This document shows, in pieces, positions 34,595-47,278 of a DNA stretch of 64,000 bases. Within the stretch, counting starts at the first letter, position 1. Each line of letters opens with the position of its first letter. Where the stretch lies: NCBI GenBank assembly GCA_027422505.1, contig JAPQWV010000002.1, positions 30,544,501 to 30,608,500 of the forward strand. The letters are read 5' to 3'. The notes beneath the pieces were generated by a model that saw only the letters and a program-made list of their open reading frames with translations, did no database searches and was not told the origin of the DNA. A program made the position numbers and the translations under genes. The stretch comes from Craterostigma plantagineum (lineage: Eukaryota > Streptophyta > Magnoliopsida > Lamiales > Linderniaceae).

Positions 34595-35688
34595 TTATTA
34601 TTTCTAAAAGTATTTTATAGTTTTGAAGGTTTTTTTTTTCCAGAAATGGTGGGAAATATTCTGAGGCCTTGAGAGCCAATTTATAATAACAGTTTTGAGA
34701 CATTGGAAGATTTAAGTTGGAGAATCTAATGCTTATTCTTGTGTTTGACCAATTCATTTTTCTGGATTTTAATGGACTTTTCCATTATATAATGCCGTAT
34801 ATTATTTTTCATGTTTTGATTTTCCCATTATTTGCCTAATAGTGTACTAGAGAAATCGTATTGTATGATTTTCATATTTTGACAACTTCAGATACCCTTG
34901 ACTTTGAATTATGTAGACGAAATGTCTGTGTAATAAATGGAGAGGAATGCTGTTGTATATCAGTGTCTCAACACTAAAGTCTTTCTCCAATCTTCGAAAA
35001 TCGAATTTGCTCGATAATTTAAGTTTGCAAAAAATTATTAAAGAATAAAAAGCGATTGCTTTGTTGATTTACACCACCGACCATCCCACTGCATTATTGG
35101 GAGAATAAAAATCTGATCTTGGAATATGATAGAAGAGAGAAAGATCGAGTAGAAAACTATTCACTATTGCATAACACTTCAAAATCACATCTATCACATT
35201 GGTGTAATAATAACATGTGGTGGTTGATTTGATCTATTTAGTCTTCGTACCAATCTTCAAATCAATCAAAGCCCCACCCATTATAAATTTTTGTGTGGAT
35301 TTTTGCAGATATAACTATTATGTCCCTACATCAGAAGACTTCTTCTTCACCATATCATCATCAGCCGTAATTCCTCAAAAATGAGAAAGTAGCCACACAA
35401 TGATTGAACTATGAAATAAAGAAAAGGCTTAGATTCCCCCATCTATCTCCTTGTTTCAAATTCCTCTCTTATCTTTACCACATAAAATAAAAAGACTGTT
35501 GAATTAGATAAGTATGTATGGGGAACTAAATACAAGTGTGGGGAATAAACATGTAGAAATAATCCTACATAGTACATGTAATAGCTAAGCATACGACTAA
35601 AGAAAGAGATAAAAGCAGAAATGAGGTACCCTTTTGAAGCATGTGCGTGTAAGAAAAACTAAAACACAAAGATCCACTGCTTTTGATG

Positions 35689-35725
<37 letters not shown>

Positions 35726-35927
35726 TATGGCAAGATTGTATCATATGCTTTGAAGTGACAGGTTGAGATAAGTCCAAAATAGGTCCGCAATAATTATGAG
35801 CCGACCAATAGGAGAAGATTTTCAGGCATCATATGCTAAGTTCACTATATACCACAACTGGGCTGGTAATAATACTATTATGTTCATTGCATCTGCCAAC
35901 AACGACTTTATAATATGACTGTTATGC
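34595..35927. other. Intergenic between DEFL and bHLH genes
   Basis: Divergent promoter region with no supported gene. A pure TA microsatellite lies at 35693-35723. Confidence 0.45.
35693..35723. repeat. (TA)n microsatellite
   Basis: An uninterrupted TA dinucleotide run of about 31 bases. Confidence 0.95.
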
Positions 35928-35933
35928 TATAAA
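35928..35933 (+). promoter_or_regulatory. TATA box of the bHLH gene
   Basis: TATAAA lies 63 bases before the bHLH start codon, a usual position allowing for a short leader. Confidence 0.55.
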
Positions 35934-35995
35934 GAAGGGAATAGCCATATTAAGGGTTTTTCTCAAGATTGTATTTTTTTCTTCCTCTCTTGAAA

Positions 35996-37109
35996 ATGGC
36001 TAACTGTAGTTTCTTGCCTGATGAAGAGTATTACTATTCCTATAGTAACAACAATCACAGCGATTATGATGGTAATAATAATCATTTTACAACTCCAAGT
36101 TTTGCTGATGATCATCAGTACACGTGTTACTATCCTGTGGAGACACGTGTCGGTGGGTTTAGAGAGGAAGAAGAAGATGAAGACAGAACGCTGAGTGCTT
36201 CTAGAAGCCACAGCGAAGCTGAGAAGAGACGCAGAGATAGGATTAATGCTCAGCTTTCCACCCTCAGAAAACTGATACCCATGTCTGAAAAGGTATTATT
36301 CAATTTCTTTCCTTTTCTCTTTTATATTTCTTTCCTCATAGGCGTTCTCTTTTCTTGCCCTAACACTCAACACACAGACACATATTGGGCATCATTTTCT
36401 TGGCTATTTACTTCGCCTGTAGAAAAAGAAGATAAAAGACAAGAAGAAGAGCCAACAATAAACAATTAATTCTTGCATGTGAACTCTCATAAAATCGCCT
36501 AACAAAGACGACCCTCTTCGCAGACAAAGTCTTCTTACATGCTGGCCCATCTCATTATCGCCCTTAATTGTCTCAGACAAAAAAGGGTCAATCAATTACA
36601 GTGCACTAATTGTTCTTACAATAATAATGGTGGCGCAGATGGACAAAGCTGCTCTATTGGGCCATGCAGTGGAGCACATCAAAGAACAGAGTTCGAAGGC
36701 GAAAGAGCTCGGCGGTTTAATCCCACTAATCCCAACTGAAAACGACGAAGTTACAGTCGAAATTTCAGAGGCGGCGAGCTCTAGCGGCGGCGATGGGTTA
36801 CTGTACTTTAGAGCTTCGATTTGCTGCGACGATAGGCCTGACTTGTTTGGGGAGCTGAGCAGTGCCGTGAAGGGGTTAGGCTTGACCTTGGCCGAGGCTG
36901 AAATTACGAGCTTGGGCGGGCGAACGAAGAGCAGAATGGTTCTGTGCGCCGGCCATGGGGGGAAGAACTCCGGCGGCGGCGGCGGCGGGGGTTCGGTGAA
37001 GCAGTCGTTGAAGATGGTGCTGAGTAGGGTTGTGATGTCGTCGAATGCGGCGAATTACAGCGCGAGGAGCAAAAGGCAGAGGTTCTTTTTTCCTAATTGT
37101 TCTTACTAA
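35996..37109 (+). CDS. bHLH transcription factor with ACT-like C-terminus (bHLH30/51/106-type)
   Basis: Spliced CDS: join(35996..36292, 36639..37109), 255 aa. The N-terminus is rich in Asn, Tyr and acidic residues. The basic helix-loop-helix spans the intron at about residues 70-120: SHSEAEKRRRDRINAQL has the H-E-R DNA-contact pattern of E/G-box binders, then LRKLIPMSEK | MDKAALLGHAVEHIKE. The intron between SEK and MDK is a conserved position. The second half (YFRASICCDDRPDLFGELSS) is an ACT-like dimerisation domain, followed by a Gly-rich run and a C-terminal SKRQRFF motif typical of the bHLH30/32/51/106/107 group. It is a nuclear regulator; target genes cannot be inferred. Confidence 0.88.
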
Positions 37110-39033
37110 TTTTTTTTTCGTATTTTATTACGTTCCATATGATATTTGTGTCGATGCAAGTTTCAATGTTATTTTCGTTTAGAGGGAAGGAAGAAAAAAA
37201 AATATTGGAAACGCGTAGATTTGGTGGAAATTGTTGATCGAATATTATAAGGCGAGGACGTGTAGTAGCAGTTATTTAGTTCGATGTTGGGCTTAATTGG
37301 GCTGGCATATATTATATATGAAATTGGGCCAGGCCCATATGTGATTTCCAAAGTTCTGTAACTTCATATAGAGTATGGATGAAAGGGTGGATAAAAATTG
37401 TCAAAATGATTACCTTAATCGCTTAACTATAATTTTACCCTTTTAATATTTAATTTATTATAAGTTTTTCGTTAAATAAAGTTATTAATTAATATATAAA
37501 ATAATTTAATATATTCACAGGCGTCGCCGCGTGTGTCTGCTAAAGATACTAGTAATGATAAAGAGTTCATGAATAACTCTTGACCATCACATACGGAAAT
37601 AAGAACTTGATCATTAGATATTTTACTTAGTTAATATAATAATTGTTATTTATTTCCTTAGTTTTTTTGCTTTTCTGAATGTTCTTTTTTTCTTTTTGTC
37701 TGGAAAACAACAAAAAGCTTCTTGGCAAATTTAAAGGAAATTTACAATTTAATAGAAGGTTAAAGAGTGGAACGTGCTATGCGAATTCGTAAAAAAAATA
37801 GAAAAGGGTGGATAGACAAGTATAAACATAAATCGTGAAAAGTGCTAAAAAGCACGGCGAGATCATTTATCATAATTGCAGCTATATATTGGTTATCTTT
37901 CTTGATCGCATCACATGGTGTACTTCTATAATCATTAGATCGATCCACCATCGTAATTGAAATATATTATATATATATATATGTGTGTGTGTGTGTACTT
38001 CGTTTTCTATAGCGAATTTCATGAACCAACCTCGTATAAGGTCTACAAATGGCTAGTTCAATAAGCCTACCTATTACTATTACACACTATCTACACTACG
38101 CTCATGCCTCAATAGAATTCTAGTGTCCTTTTTCTATTTTCATTTTTCAATGTAGCACAAATTGCCATGTATACGTCCATTTGATAATATTAATTTAAGA
38201 ACTATAATGGAATTGAACCATTCACCTCGATTAGGACATATTTAAGAGCTCTTTGGAAAAAAAGAAGGAAATATTTAAGAGCTATTTCTAGTTTTTTTGG
38301 CCTTTTTAAAGCACTATAACTATAACTCTAACTGTATTGGAAGGAATAAAACCAGGATAAAATGTCTGTCAATTTTTTTCAAAAAAAAACTGTGTCCAAT
38401 AAGTATGAAACTAAAGTGAAATTAAGACAAAAAAGCTAGCGAAGTTTAGTTCGGCGGTTCCACGGAAGTCACGAAGATGAAATAATTAAAAGATGGTCAC
38501 ATAAATTAAACTCTGTCCATGCAGACATAGTTCTTTACTCAACCATTTATTACAGCATATACAAATATAGTAGCCCATACGTTGAATGTGAAATAATGGG
38601 CAAAACATTTATAGTGAGTAACACCAACTTGCAGCTCCACGTTCTCATGTAGTTGAAAATACCATTACACGAATTTTATTTAAAATAAATATGTAGACCT
38701 TCGCATGCATATAATAAATGCAACATACTTGCAACCAATCCATCTGTTGTAGTTCTTGATTGTGGTAGCTTTTCAACTTTCAAGCATGTCGAAAAGGGTT
38801 CAAAGTAAATACTAACTAATGTAGTTAAAGAATATATATCAAGAAAATGGATTAAATGGTAAAATGCTTTTCTTGACAAAGATGTTTTGAGTATCCACAG
38901 TTCAAGATAAGATCTCAAAACAAGTTCCCAGAAATATTTCTGTCGTGTAATTAAGTTCTTAATCACGATTACCATCTCAAACCCCAAGGAAATTTTAAGG
39001 TGTAAGAAGAAAAAGGCGAGGAAATGGGTCGGG
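37110..39033. other. Intergenic, bHLH to ATL gene
   Basis: No gene is supported in about 1.9 kb of AT-rich DNA. A compound AT/GT microsatellite lies near 37966-37996. Confidence 0.45.
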
Positions 39034-39501
39034 TCAAACCGGCGGCAGGTCGACCACGATCGCCGCCCGGCACATGGGGCAGCTCGACTGAGCGGCGAGC
39101 CACGTGTCCACGCACTCCGCGTGAAAGCAGTGGCGGCAAATCGGCAAAACCTTCACCTTATCGCCGTCGTCGAAAACCCCAAGGCATATGCAGCACTCTT
39201 CGGCGCCGCCGCCACCTCCGCCGACTCGGTGGAGCGCAATCGGCAATCCACAGATCGCGGCGGCGTCCAGGCCCCTACTCGTCCGTGGCGTCTGGGCGGA
39301 GGCGCGCGGCGGAGGAGGGGCGGCGGCGAAGCGGCAGACCCACCTCGCGTACAGGAAGAGAAGGGCGACGATGAGGACGACGGCGAAGAGGACGATGAGA
39401 AAGAACAGAGTACGGCCGCGGATTTGAAAGTTGCCGTCGTCGAACTCGGCGTAGTGCCATCGAAACGGTGGGTTTGACGGCGTTTCTTGACCGTACGACA
39501 T
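39034..39501 (-). CDS. ATL66: RING-H2 finger E3 ubiquitin ligase, ATL66-like
   Basis: A single-exon 155-aa ORF, the usual architecture for ATL genes. The N-terminus HYAEFDDGNFQIRGRTLFF leads into one transmembrane helix (about residues 31-52, LIVLFAVVLIVALLFLYA), as in ATL66/67-type proteins. A GLD-type motif (SRGLDAAAI) precedes the RING-H2 finger, and all eight zinc ligands are visible: C-x2-C (CCIC), then C-R-H-C-F-H, C, and CPMC. The ATL hallmark proline before the third ligand is present (VLPICRHCFHAEC). The protein is expected to sit in an internal or plasma membrane and transfer ubiquitin with an E2. Codon use is very GC-rich compared with the surrounding DNA, common for intronless plant genes. 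Confidence 0.88.
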   Translation of the reverse strand: MSYGQETPSNPPFRWHYAEFDDGNFQIRGRTLFFLIVLFAVVLIVALLFLYARWVCRFAAAPPPPRASAQTPRTSRGLDAAAICGLPIALHRVGGGGGGAEECCICLGVFDDGDKVKVLPICRHCFHAECVDTWLAAQSSCPMCRAAIVVDLPPV

Positions 39502-40331
39502 CGTTTAGCTATCGTCGTTCGTTGTAATAATAACCCTAAAGTACGATTGATACTGAAGAGTGAGGAAGAGGTTTGAAATTTGAGAAAGTAGTGTCGTTAC
39601 TGTTTACTAACATTCAAGCCAAGCGATCATTTTCATGTACATAGAAGAAAGACAAGTACTTATAATTGTGGGGAGACGGTAGGTTTCCGACACGCGCTTT
39701 AACGAACGGACGCGGCGCGTGTGCTTCAATGAACTGTGAATGCGTTGGACGGGTAAAAATAGTTAAATAGGGGGCAATTTTGACGTCGGCCCCAACATAA
39801 GTTTCATTTAGATTTCAGGTCCTGTCACAAGATATCAGGTTAAAATGATTGTTATGACTATTGAAAGTATAAGATCAATTTGATCATCATAAAATAAAGA
39901 ATAAATTGCATATGTTTATTTTATTTTATCATATAAATCATATGAAATAACTATAATTTTATGGTTTGGTGAAATATAGAATCAAAAGATAAAAAAATTG
40001 TGAACCACTAGATTTAAATTTAACGGCTCTGATTATCTGGGACATAGTGGAGGACATCAGTGAGACGGATGATTTCATGGGAAAGTTAATATGCTCTCAA
40101 GTCTCAATAACCATTAAAATATACTAGTATGTTGACCACTCGATGAGATTATTAAATATATAAATATATAAAATATTAATTGATACTGGAGAATATAACT
40201 GAAATAAATAAAAAAAAATATAGTGTAACAACGTAATTAGAGGTAGTTTAAAACTCACCGTTAAGTAGTAAGATATTTTTTAGACAAACCAGTCCTCTAA
40301 GAAGGTATAGAGAGCCTGTAAGACATAAATA
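39502..40331. other. ATL promoter region and intergenic DNA
   Basis: The first 230 bases upstream of the ATL start are GC-richer (gacgcggcgcgtg near 39709) and probably hold its promoter. The remainder is AT-rich and shows nothing recognisable. Confidence 0.4.
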
Positions 40332-40864
40332 TACTACACCCTCTCTAATTAATAACGGTGGGATCATTATATTATATTAATTTAGAGAAATATTAATAAT
40401 CGATAAATTAATATTTTATTAATTGAAAGATAACCTTTTCAATTCAACTATCTCTTAGTAAATGTCGATGGCAGAGTAAACAAATGAGAATATGAGTGAG
40501 TATTTATCTCCATATTACATACAATCAAATCTTGTACGTTAATTTATCAATACTGTTCATCATTTATATGTTGTAATGATCTTTCAGATATCTGACATGA
40601 TGACCGTAGCGAAGCATCATAAATATTTTACAATCGTATTATTTTTAGCAAATTCATAACGTTTATAACTGTAATATTTATAATTTATATAGAATTTTAA
40701 TGGGACCTAATATTTATAAAGGGATTTTCTGAAAATATATAATCTTCTCTTCCGGAATTTGATGATTTTTTTGCAAAGGCCCAAGTGGGGACCAGAAGAT
40801 TTTATTATTTTATAAAGTTTTTTAATCTGTAAAGTGTTAAAACAATTTATAGAGGTTTACTGTA
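40332..40864. mobile_element. Non-autonomous DNA transposon (ACCCTCTCTAATTAATA type)
   Basis: The left end TACTACACCCTCTCTAATTA and the reverse-complemented right end TACAGTAAACCTCTATAAAT are similar inverted termini. The interior has phrases such as aagtggggacc that I associate with a common plant transposon family. A target duplication was not clear, so the ends are approximate. Confidence 0.45.
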
Positions 40865-42614
40865 TGATTCGCATTATTCAAAGATGTTTGATACATTATA
40901 CAATGGTCGTAACTCGTTGCCGGTTATTGTCACGAAAAAGGCACATTTCGTTAATTTTATAAATTTAAATCCTCAATGGTCATAGGTTGTGCAGATCTTC
41001 CTCCAAATGATGATGAAGAATTGTGGCCGGATAATTCTTTTTTTTCCTTTAAATTTTAACCTAATTTATTAATTAAATCGTAAAGGAATGCCAAATTAAT
41101 TTGAAAAATATGATATTTCTGCATATAAAATATCGTTGGTGTGATATGGAAATATCATTCATCAACAAATATCTCAAAAAAATGATGCAACTGTCCTTTG
41201 ATGTATATGTAAGTATGCAATAGACAAAACATGTTGAGCAAGTTGATCTCAAAGCGTTGATGGCTTTAATACATAATTATGAATGCATGGCTTTATTTAT
41301 ATCCCAATCTATTCAGCAAAGATGTAAAAAGGGCATCAATTAGTTGGCTTCATGTTTATGCAAATTGCAATCGCAGGTTTAGATGATAGCGATAGATGTT
41401 TTTGATTGTGCTATTTCCACTATTTATTACATAGTATTAATCATTGAATAAGTTAACGATATGTAATCATCGTCGTAACAATAAGTTGCGTGCCCTCTTT
41501 TCTTATCTTTTTCACTTTTCTCCTTTTTCTTTGTTTTCTTTCTTCTAATTTTACTTAATCAAGTGACCAAAGTTGCGTTGTTGATGTCGTGCTGAGTGCC
41601 ATTGAACTGTATTCCCATTAATTCGTTTCTATATAATATTGATATTGTAAATCAACCCTCTTTGGTCAGTCAAGATTTTTTTTTTCGCTAGTAATAAATA
41701 AGCGAAATAGATAGTTCAAAGGATGAGATGGGAAGATCGATCGTCATATGGATATGTACTTTTGTCCCACATATAGTTGTTGGAGTAGATAATTATCTTG
41801 AATATCTCCAATTTGTTTATTTAGGAGATATTCTCAACGGAAATATTGTTTGTGAATATAAAAGCTATGGTTAAGTCCCAAATCTCGACTTTGGTTTTGT
41901 GAGCTTCTTACAAAAAGTTTTATTTCGAGTATTTAACCTTAAGGGTGGGGTTTAACACATGTTCTAAAAGTGTTTGGTTTATAGGTACAAATAAACCACG
42001 AGTTTATATACTCATAGTTTAAACCCATGCAAGCGGGTTTAAATAACTCACGCTAACCAAACATCATTTTATTTTATAACTATTAATACGTTTTATATAG
42101 ACCTAACCTCCTAAATATGAAAGCATTAAGAGGCAATATATATTCCCTTTAATTTTTTTAAACAAGTTGTTTTCAATTAATTTTTTTAAAATGAAAGTCG
42201 TTTTACTTTCTTCTTTAAAAAATAAATTGTATATTTCCGATTTTATCCATAAGCATAAATAAACGTAGGAGTAGATATGGTCAAATAATTAATTAAGCAT
42301 GTAAATATTTCACGTTATTTTTAATATATGTGTAACTTCCTTAAAAGACTTGTTTATAAGAGGGATGGATAATATTGTTATGGAGATAATAAATTAATAG
42401 AAGTAGAAATCGGAAATTGGTTTCTTGAAAGTGCTACTGTATATTGACGTTGTTGGATTGGGATAGCGGCGCGTAAAGCGAATTCAAATCACAGAAAAAG
42501 CACAGCGTACAACAAGGGCAACACTGAGTACAACGCTGTAATTTCGCCCAAAGGAATTAAAAGAGAAAGTGGTGTTCGAAGAAGACTTGAATCAATCGAG
42601 CAAGCGAGCAAGCA
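40865..42614. other. Intergenic upstream of the checkpoint gene
   Basis: AT-rich DNA with no supported gene. About 41935-42075 has gtgtttggt near its left and aaccaaaca near its right, which may mark a small MITE. The last 200 bases before the checkpoint gene are likely promoter and leader. Confidence 0.4.
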
Positions 42615-44902
42615 ATGTCTATGGAGCACGACAATCTCTTCTCTTCTTTGATTTCCAACATCAAATCCTACTCTGGTTCTGATCCCCTCCTACCATGGCT
42701 TCGGTACTTCGCTCGTCTTCTCTTTTCCTTCGCTTAATCACTTCGTTTCTTCTTACATTACTGTTATGCTTTCTTCTTCCTGTTAAGTTTTGGTTTGGTG
42801 ACTTGTGATCAGTGGAATAAGGAATATGAAAGAATCGTTGCCGCGTCAGCTGCTGGAGGAAAAATTGCCTCGCTTTCTCCAGAAATGCTCCGAGACGTTT
42901 ATCAACGACCGTCGTTACTCTAACGATTTACGTTACCTTCGTGTCTGGTTGCAATTGGTGAACACTCTTCTTTTTTTTTTTTCTTTTAATTAAACTCGCT
43001 TGTTAACCATTGTCGAATAGAACTTATGTTGAGTTATCTTTTGATGGGTTTATCTTGCTTCTCGTATTTAGATGGATTATGTGGAAGATCCTAAAGCAGT
43101 TCTCAAGACGATGGAGGCAAATCAGATTGGGGTAAAGAATTCATTGTTTTACCAGGCATATTCTCTGTATTATGAGAAGAGGAAGAAGTATGATGCCGCT
43201 GACAAGATTTATCGTATGGGGCTCCTACAGTAAGCAACTTTACATTTGAAAGATGGACTTTATCTTTATGAATATCACGGTGATTATGTTGCAGTTTCAC
43301 ACCAAATGGGTGAATATATAGATGGACTTTTTGAGGAATGTGGTAGTTGAAGCTTAGATGGGGTTCATATTTATGGTTCCCACTGATATTATGTTAAATT
43401 TCATAAGTTCTTTACTCTTTTCAGCCTGGCAGAGCCTGCCGCTGAGTTGCAGAAGTCGTATGACCAGTTTCTTTTTCGTATGGAGCGTCATAAAAATAGG
43501 ATACTCAAGGTGCCTTTTCCTTTCTCGACCTTAGTAATCTGCCTTGGAACAGATTTCAGTTAAAATATCGGATTGCCAACTAACTATCGATATCGATGGC
43601 TTAATGCAGCAACCCGGAGGCAAAAAAATCAGCTCACTTTTGGCTAGTAATGAGGCTCAAGGTCGCACCGAGAATGCACAGATATCTGAGAGGCAATGGA
43701 ATTTTGTCTCTATTGGAAATTCAGATGCCTCATCACAGCCCGCTCAAAATGGAGAGCCCTCGATGCAAAGGTTGCATATCAACATCACAGAAAATTTAAG
43801 TAATGTTCATCCAAAAAACAATCAACTCTCAGAAAGCTTACCTTTGGTTGACTCTAGGGACAAGGCAACAATTGAACAGCAGCTTGAGAGAAAGCTTAGT
43901 AGAGATGACTCACTTGTTGTCAAGTTTGTTGATAATGCCATTGTTGGGAAATCAGAGTCAGAAGACACACGTCATCATGGTCTTGTGGAACCAACAGTTA
44001 ACACGATAGAAGCCATGAAAGCCATCAACAGCATGTTCCAAGAGCCATTAGAGCCATCAATTGCTAGCAGAGCAAGGAGAGGCCAGAAGAATGCTTCAAG
44101 TAATTTAGACTGTGGTTTGAAGGTTTATGCTGAAGAAAGCATGGAGATTCAGTTTGACGTATCATCAAAAGGTCCATCCATGCCCAAAAATGGAGGAGGT
44201 GATGTTAATCAGGTCGTAGATGAACCTTTCAAAATATACTGCGATGGTGAGGATCATCACACTGACGTGGAAGAGAAAGTGGCAAATAAAAACATTCAGG
44301 CTCAAGAATCCAGCAAAGCATCTCTTAATCATGATTTCGGCGGTGCTATGAAACCGATTCTTGTTCCTCTGAAAGGTTCAGATGATCAAGTTTCTAACAG
44401 GTTTCACTTTGGCGGGCTCAGAGAGGAGACTGTGGTTTCAAGGTTCGTTGGATCAACCATAGCTGACGAACCACAGGTGGAAAACGTTTGGCACCATGGA
44501 CTTGTCGAACCTACCATTAACATGAAGGAGGCCATGAATGATATCAACAATATGTTTGGAAAGCCAATAGAATACACAAGGAAACGTAGGTCGAAAAAGC
44601 CAGAAAAATCTTTAGGTTCTTCAGCGAACAACGCACTTGGAGGATTTTTGATACTTCCCGATGATCTTCCCAGTGATAGTATGTCTGAGAGACCTATAAA
44701 TAATCGAGACAATGTACCTATTGCAATGCATAATGATTCGGGGTTTCTGATATTCGAAGATGAAGTATCTGATCAAAAGGAAGATAGCTCTTTGCCAGGC
44801 TCGTCTGCCGAAAGTGCAAGCGATCTGTTCGAGCAAACTATATGCACCAAAGAGGCCATGGCTGAAATCAATAAATTATTTTCAACTCCCATGGATTTCT
44901 GA
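42615..44902 (+). CDS. Spindle-checkpoint MAD3/BUB1-type protein without kinase domain (BMF3-like)
   Basis: Proposed CDS: join(42615..42703, 42813..42957, 43072..43229, 43425..43509, 43610..44902), 589 aa. The first four exons encode the Mad3/BUB1 TPR-like homology region (SDPLLPWLRGIRNMKESLP, ...RYLRVWLQLMDY, SLYYEKRKKYDAADKIYRMG, LAEPAAELQKSYDQFLFRME), which docks on kinetochore KNL1-type proteins. The long last exon is disordered. It contains three copies of a motif close to the BUB1 conserved domain 1: EPTVNTIEAM..INSMF (about 43990), EPTINMKEAM..INNMF (about 44510) and EQTICTKEAM..INKLF at the C-terminus. CD1 of BUB1 binds MAD1 after phosphorylation. There is no kinase domain. An alternative acceptor at 43553 would add 19 residues but implies a 43-base intron. 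It acts at kinetochores in mitosis. Confidence 0.82.
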
Positions 44903-45138
44903 ACTGTGAGTATCTATTGTTCTCAGACTCCTATTTATGTTTCATCCTTCACTACGCCCCATCTATTTGAGCTTAATTTTCTGCATCATACTATACTTGG
45001 CTTCCGTTCCACATAAAAATCATTACGCATGAGAACAAAAGGAGTGAATCTGTATTCGAAAGATCACACCGAACAAGGCCGAGGAAAAAGAACAAGACAA
45101 CAACAACACAGAAGAGAGGACCAACTAACAATACAAAC

Positions 45139-45678
45139 TCAAATAGCAACCTCGTCCCCAACGGCACAGCGGGCCGGGCGAAAAGCAAGCGGGCCCGCAG
45201 CGTACACCACAGCCTCATAGTTCGACGCTGTGATCCTCTTATTCTCATAGCGAAGGGGCGCCCCGGAAAGCCCGTAGTTTATATTCGTCGGGTAATTGCA
45301 CGTCTTAAGAGGAGAAGCCACGAGCCTAACCTTGCAAGAGTGCAGTGGATGGTCCAGGAAGGAGTTTCCAGCCTTGAAACCCTTGAGCTGAGCGTAGAAG
45401 TAACCGTTCTTGTCTGTCTTGCATGGCTCGTAATAAGTGACTCTGTTTCTATGGTCTTTGCAGACTACGCTCACCGTGGCGGACTCGATGGGCTTGGCTT
45501 TGGTTAGGCTCCAAGTACCGTATTGGGTGCAGCTTTGGCAGAAGACGAGCCCTTCGATTACTACGTCTGTCGTTACTTCTACTGCTTTTTTGGGTGGCTG
45601 TGGAATTAGTTTTTCGGCGGCGGCGGTGGTTAAGAAGAGAAAGAGTATGGGAAGAATGGTTAGTTTTTGGTTTGCCAT
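45139..45678 (-). CDS. Secreted Ole e 1-like / PAC-domain cell-wall protein
   Basis: A single-exon 179-aa ORF. An N-terminal signal peptide (LTILPILFLFLTTAAA) is followed by a short proline-rich piece (KLIPQPPKK) and an Ole e 1-type domain with VEGLVFCQSC-like spacing (IEGLVFCQSCTQYGTW), VSVVCKD, YYEPCKTDKNGYF, SCKVRLV and KTCN. Seven cysteines are visible in the mature protein. The domain resembles the C-terminal PAC domain of non-classical arabinogalactan proteins, but the long proline/histidine region is reduced. A minus-strand TATAAATAG box lies at 45763-45771, about 85 bases upstream. It is expected in the cell wall or apoplast. The 3' ends of this gene and the checkpoint gene face each other 236 bases apart. 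Confidence 0.85.
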   Translation of the reverse strand: MANQKLTILPILFLFLTTAAAEKLIPQPPKKAVEVTTDVVIEGLVFCQSCTQYGTWSLTKAKPIESATVSVVCKDHRNRVTYYEPCKTDKNGYFYAQLKGFKAGNSFLDHPLHSCKVRLVASPLKTCNYPTNINYGLSGAPLRYENKRITASNYEAVVYAAGPLAFRPARCAVGDEVAI

Positions 45679-45762
45679 TGTCTTTTTCTTCTTTTTCTTT
45701 TTTCTAGGATTGGCTTTTTTATTTGGTTCCTTTGTTGTGTTGAGGTTAAAAGTTCGGTTGCC

Positions 45763-45771
45763 CTATTTATA
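45763..45771 (-). promoter_or_regulatory. TATA box of the Ole e 1-like gene
   Basis: Minus-strand TATAAATAG about 85 bases before the start codon, the canonical plant TATA form. Confidence 0.65.
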
Positions 45772-45778
45772 GTTAGAT

Positions 45779-46909
45779 GTGGTTACTATGTATAAGACGT
45801 GGGAGCAACTAAGATTTTTTATTTGTGTTTCTATGCCTACGTGACGGCCACCTAGGACTTCTTTGCCCAAACATGCTTTAAATAATAGGAAGTGATAATG
45901 ATTAATTAGCAGGGTTATTATAAAATATTTTTGTCATTTTACTGAAAAATGTAAGTGGATCTACTTGAAAAATAGGAATAAGTACCGAACTATTGAGCGT
46001 ATCACTGAAAAATAAGAGCACGAGGGACAATTGGAGACGTGAATTTGTGGTAAAGACTTGATAGTTTTTTGTTGCTGTATATGAGGTATGGTGGCGTTAT
46101 TTTGATACTTAAAATAAGTGTTTCAATTTTAGATCAATAAGTTTTAAATTGAGGCATTATATAAAACAAAGTTTTTAATTGAGGGTTGAGGCCTAAACAT
46201 TGCAATTTTAAGACATTAAATCGAACTCCTGCCTACATAATTGGATATAACCAAATTTTTTTGATAAGTGGCATTTCTACACATTACCCCACCCATGTTA
46301 AAACAGTAAGACCATCTCGTGAAGAAAAAAATATTCTCAAACCCAAACTCATTTTCAAACTCAAAATGCACTAATTCATCTTCAACCGAAAAATCAATTC
46401 TCAAACCCATAAATTTACAACTTCACAAATTAGACCTATTATAATTTTAAATTGAAAAAATGTTTAAAATTAACGATAAACCCAATATTTCTTCATATGA
46501 AAACGTAGAAAAATTATTATTATTATTATTATTATAACCGACCATAAGATCCATTTTACATATTTATTTATTTTATATGTGTACTTTAATAATTAAAATA
46601 AAAGGGTATTTGTAGTCTTTAAAACATTAAACACATTTTTTGGAATATTTCATTCCCAAATGCATATATGCGTTTAAAATAGGAGATCCCAGATGCATCT
46701 TTCAGTATATATTTTGGGTTTCTGTGTATCGATTGAAGATGATCAACCACCCTAATTACGTACAACTAAATTTATATTATGCCGTGTGTCATTTACTATC
46801 ATTGTATTACTTCAACTTTCAACATTTAATATAGGTTTTCTTCAATTTCGAAACTAATTATCCTAAAATTTTCTTTCTAGTTTATGTAACCCCAAATAGA
46901 TAACACTAA
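45779..46909. other. Intergenic, nothing recognised
   Basis: AT-rich spacer with a short ATT trinucleotide run near 46514-46535. No supported gene. Confidence 0.4.
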
Positions 46910-47071
46910 GGTTCTGTTTGGTTTTAAGAGCAGCAATAAGGCCCAATATAAATTTACTTTAGTAAGCCCATGATTATTTATCTTACCCCATGTAACAAGT
47001 TTATTTATATCTGGCTTCGCGGGCTGATGAATTAATAGTATCTGGGCTTACATTGGATAGCAAACACGGTC
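46910..47071. mobile_element. Tourist-type MITE (PIF/Harbinger)
   Basis: The 162-bp element starts GGTTCTGTTTGGTTTT and ends AGCAAACACGGTC, forming short inverted repeats. It is flanked by TAA on both sides (46907-46909 and 47072-47074), the Harbinger target duplication. Confidence 0.65.
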
Positions 47072-47278
47072 TAAAAGATAACTAAAACGAAATATTTTTG
47101 TTGTTATTACAATTATTATATGTCATATTATATTAAGGGTGAGGGGTTATAATAACAGTCAATCGGTCTTTATCAATTGATCAATTAAATTTTTTCTACA
47201 TCTATTAAAAAATAAAAAAAATTATTAAACCATGTACTCTCAATAACCTCGTAATAACTACAACGTTATTTTAATATA

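Noticed and set aside
39024..39477. Long plus-strand ORFs opposite the ATL66-like gene
   Set aside because: Arg/Pro-rich antisense shadows of a GC-rich coding exon, with no domain.
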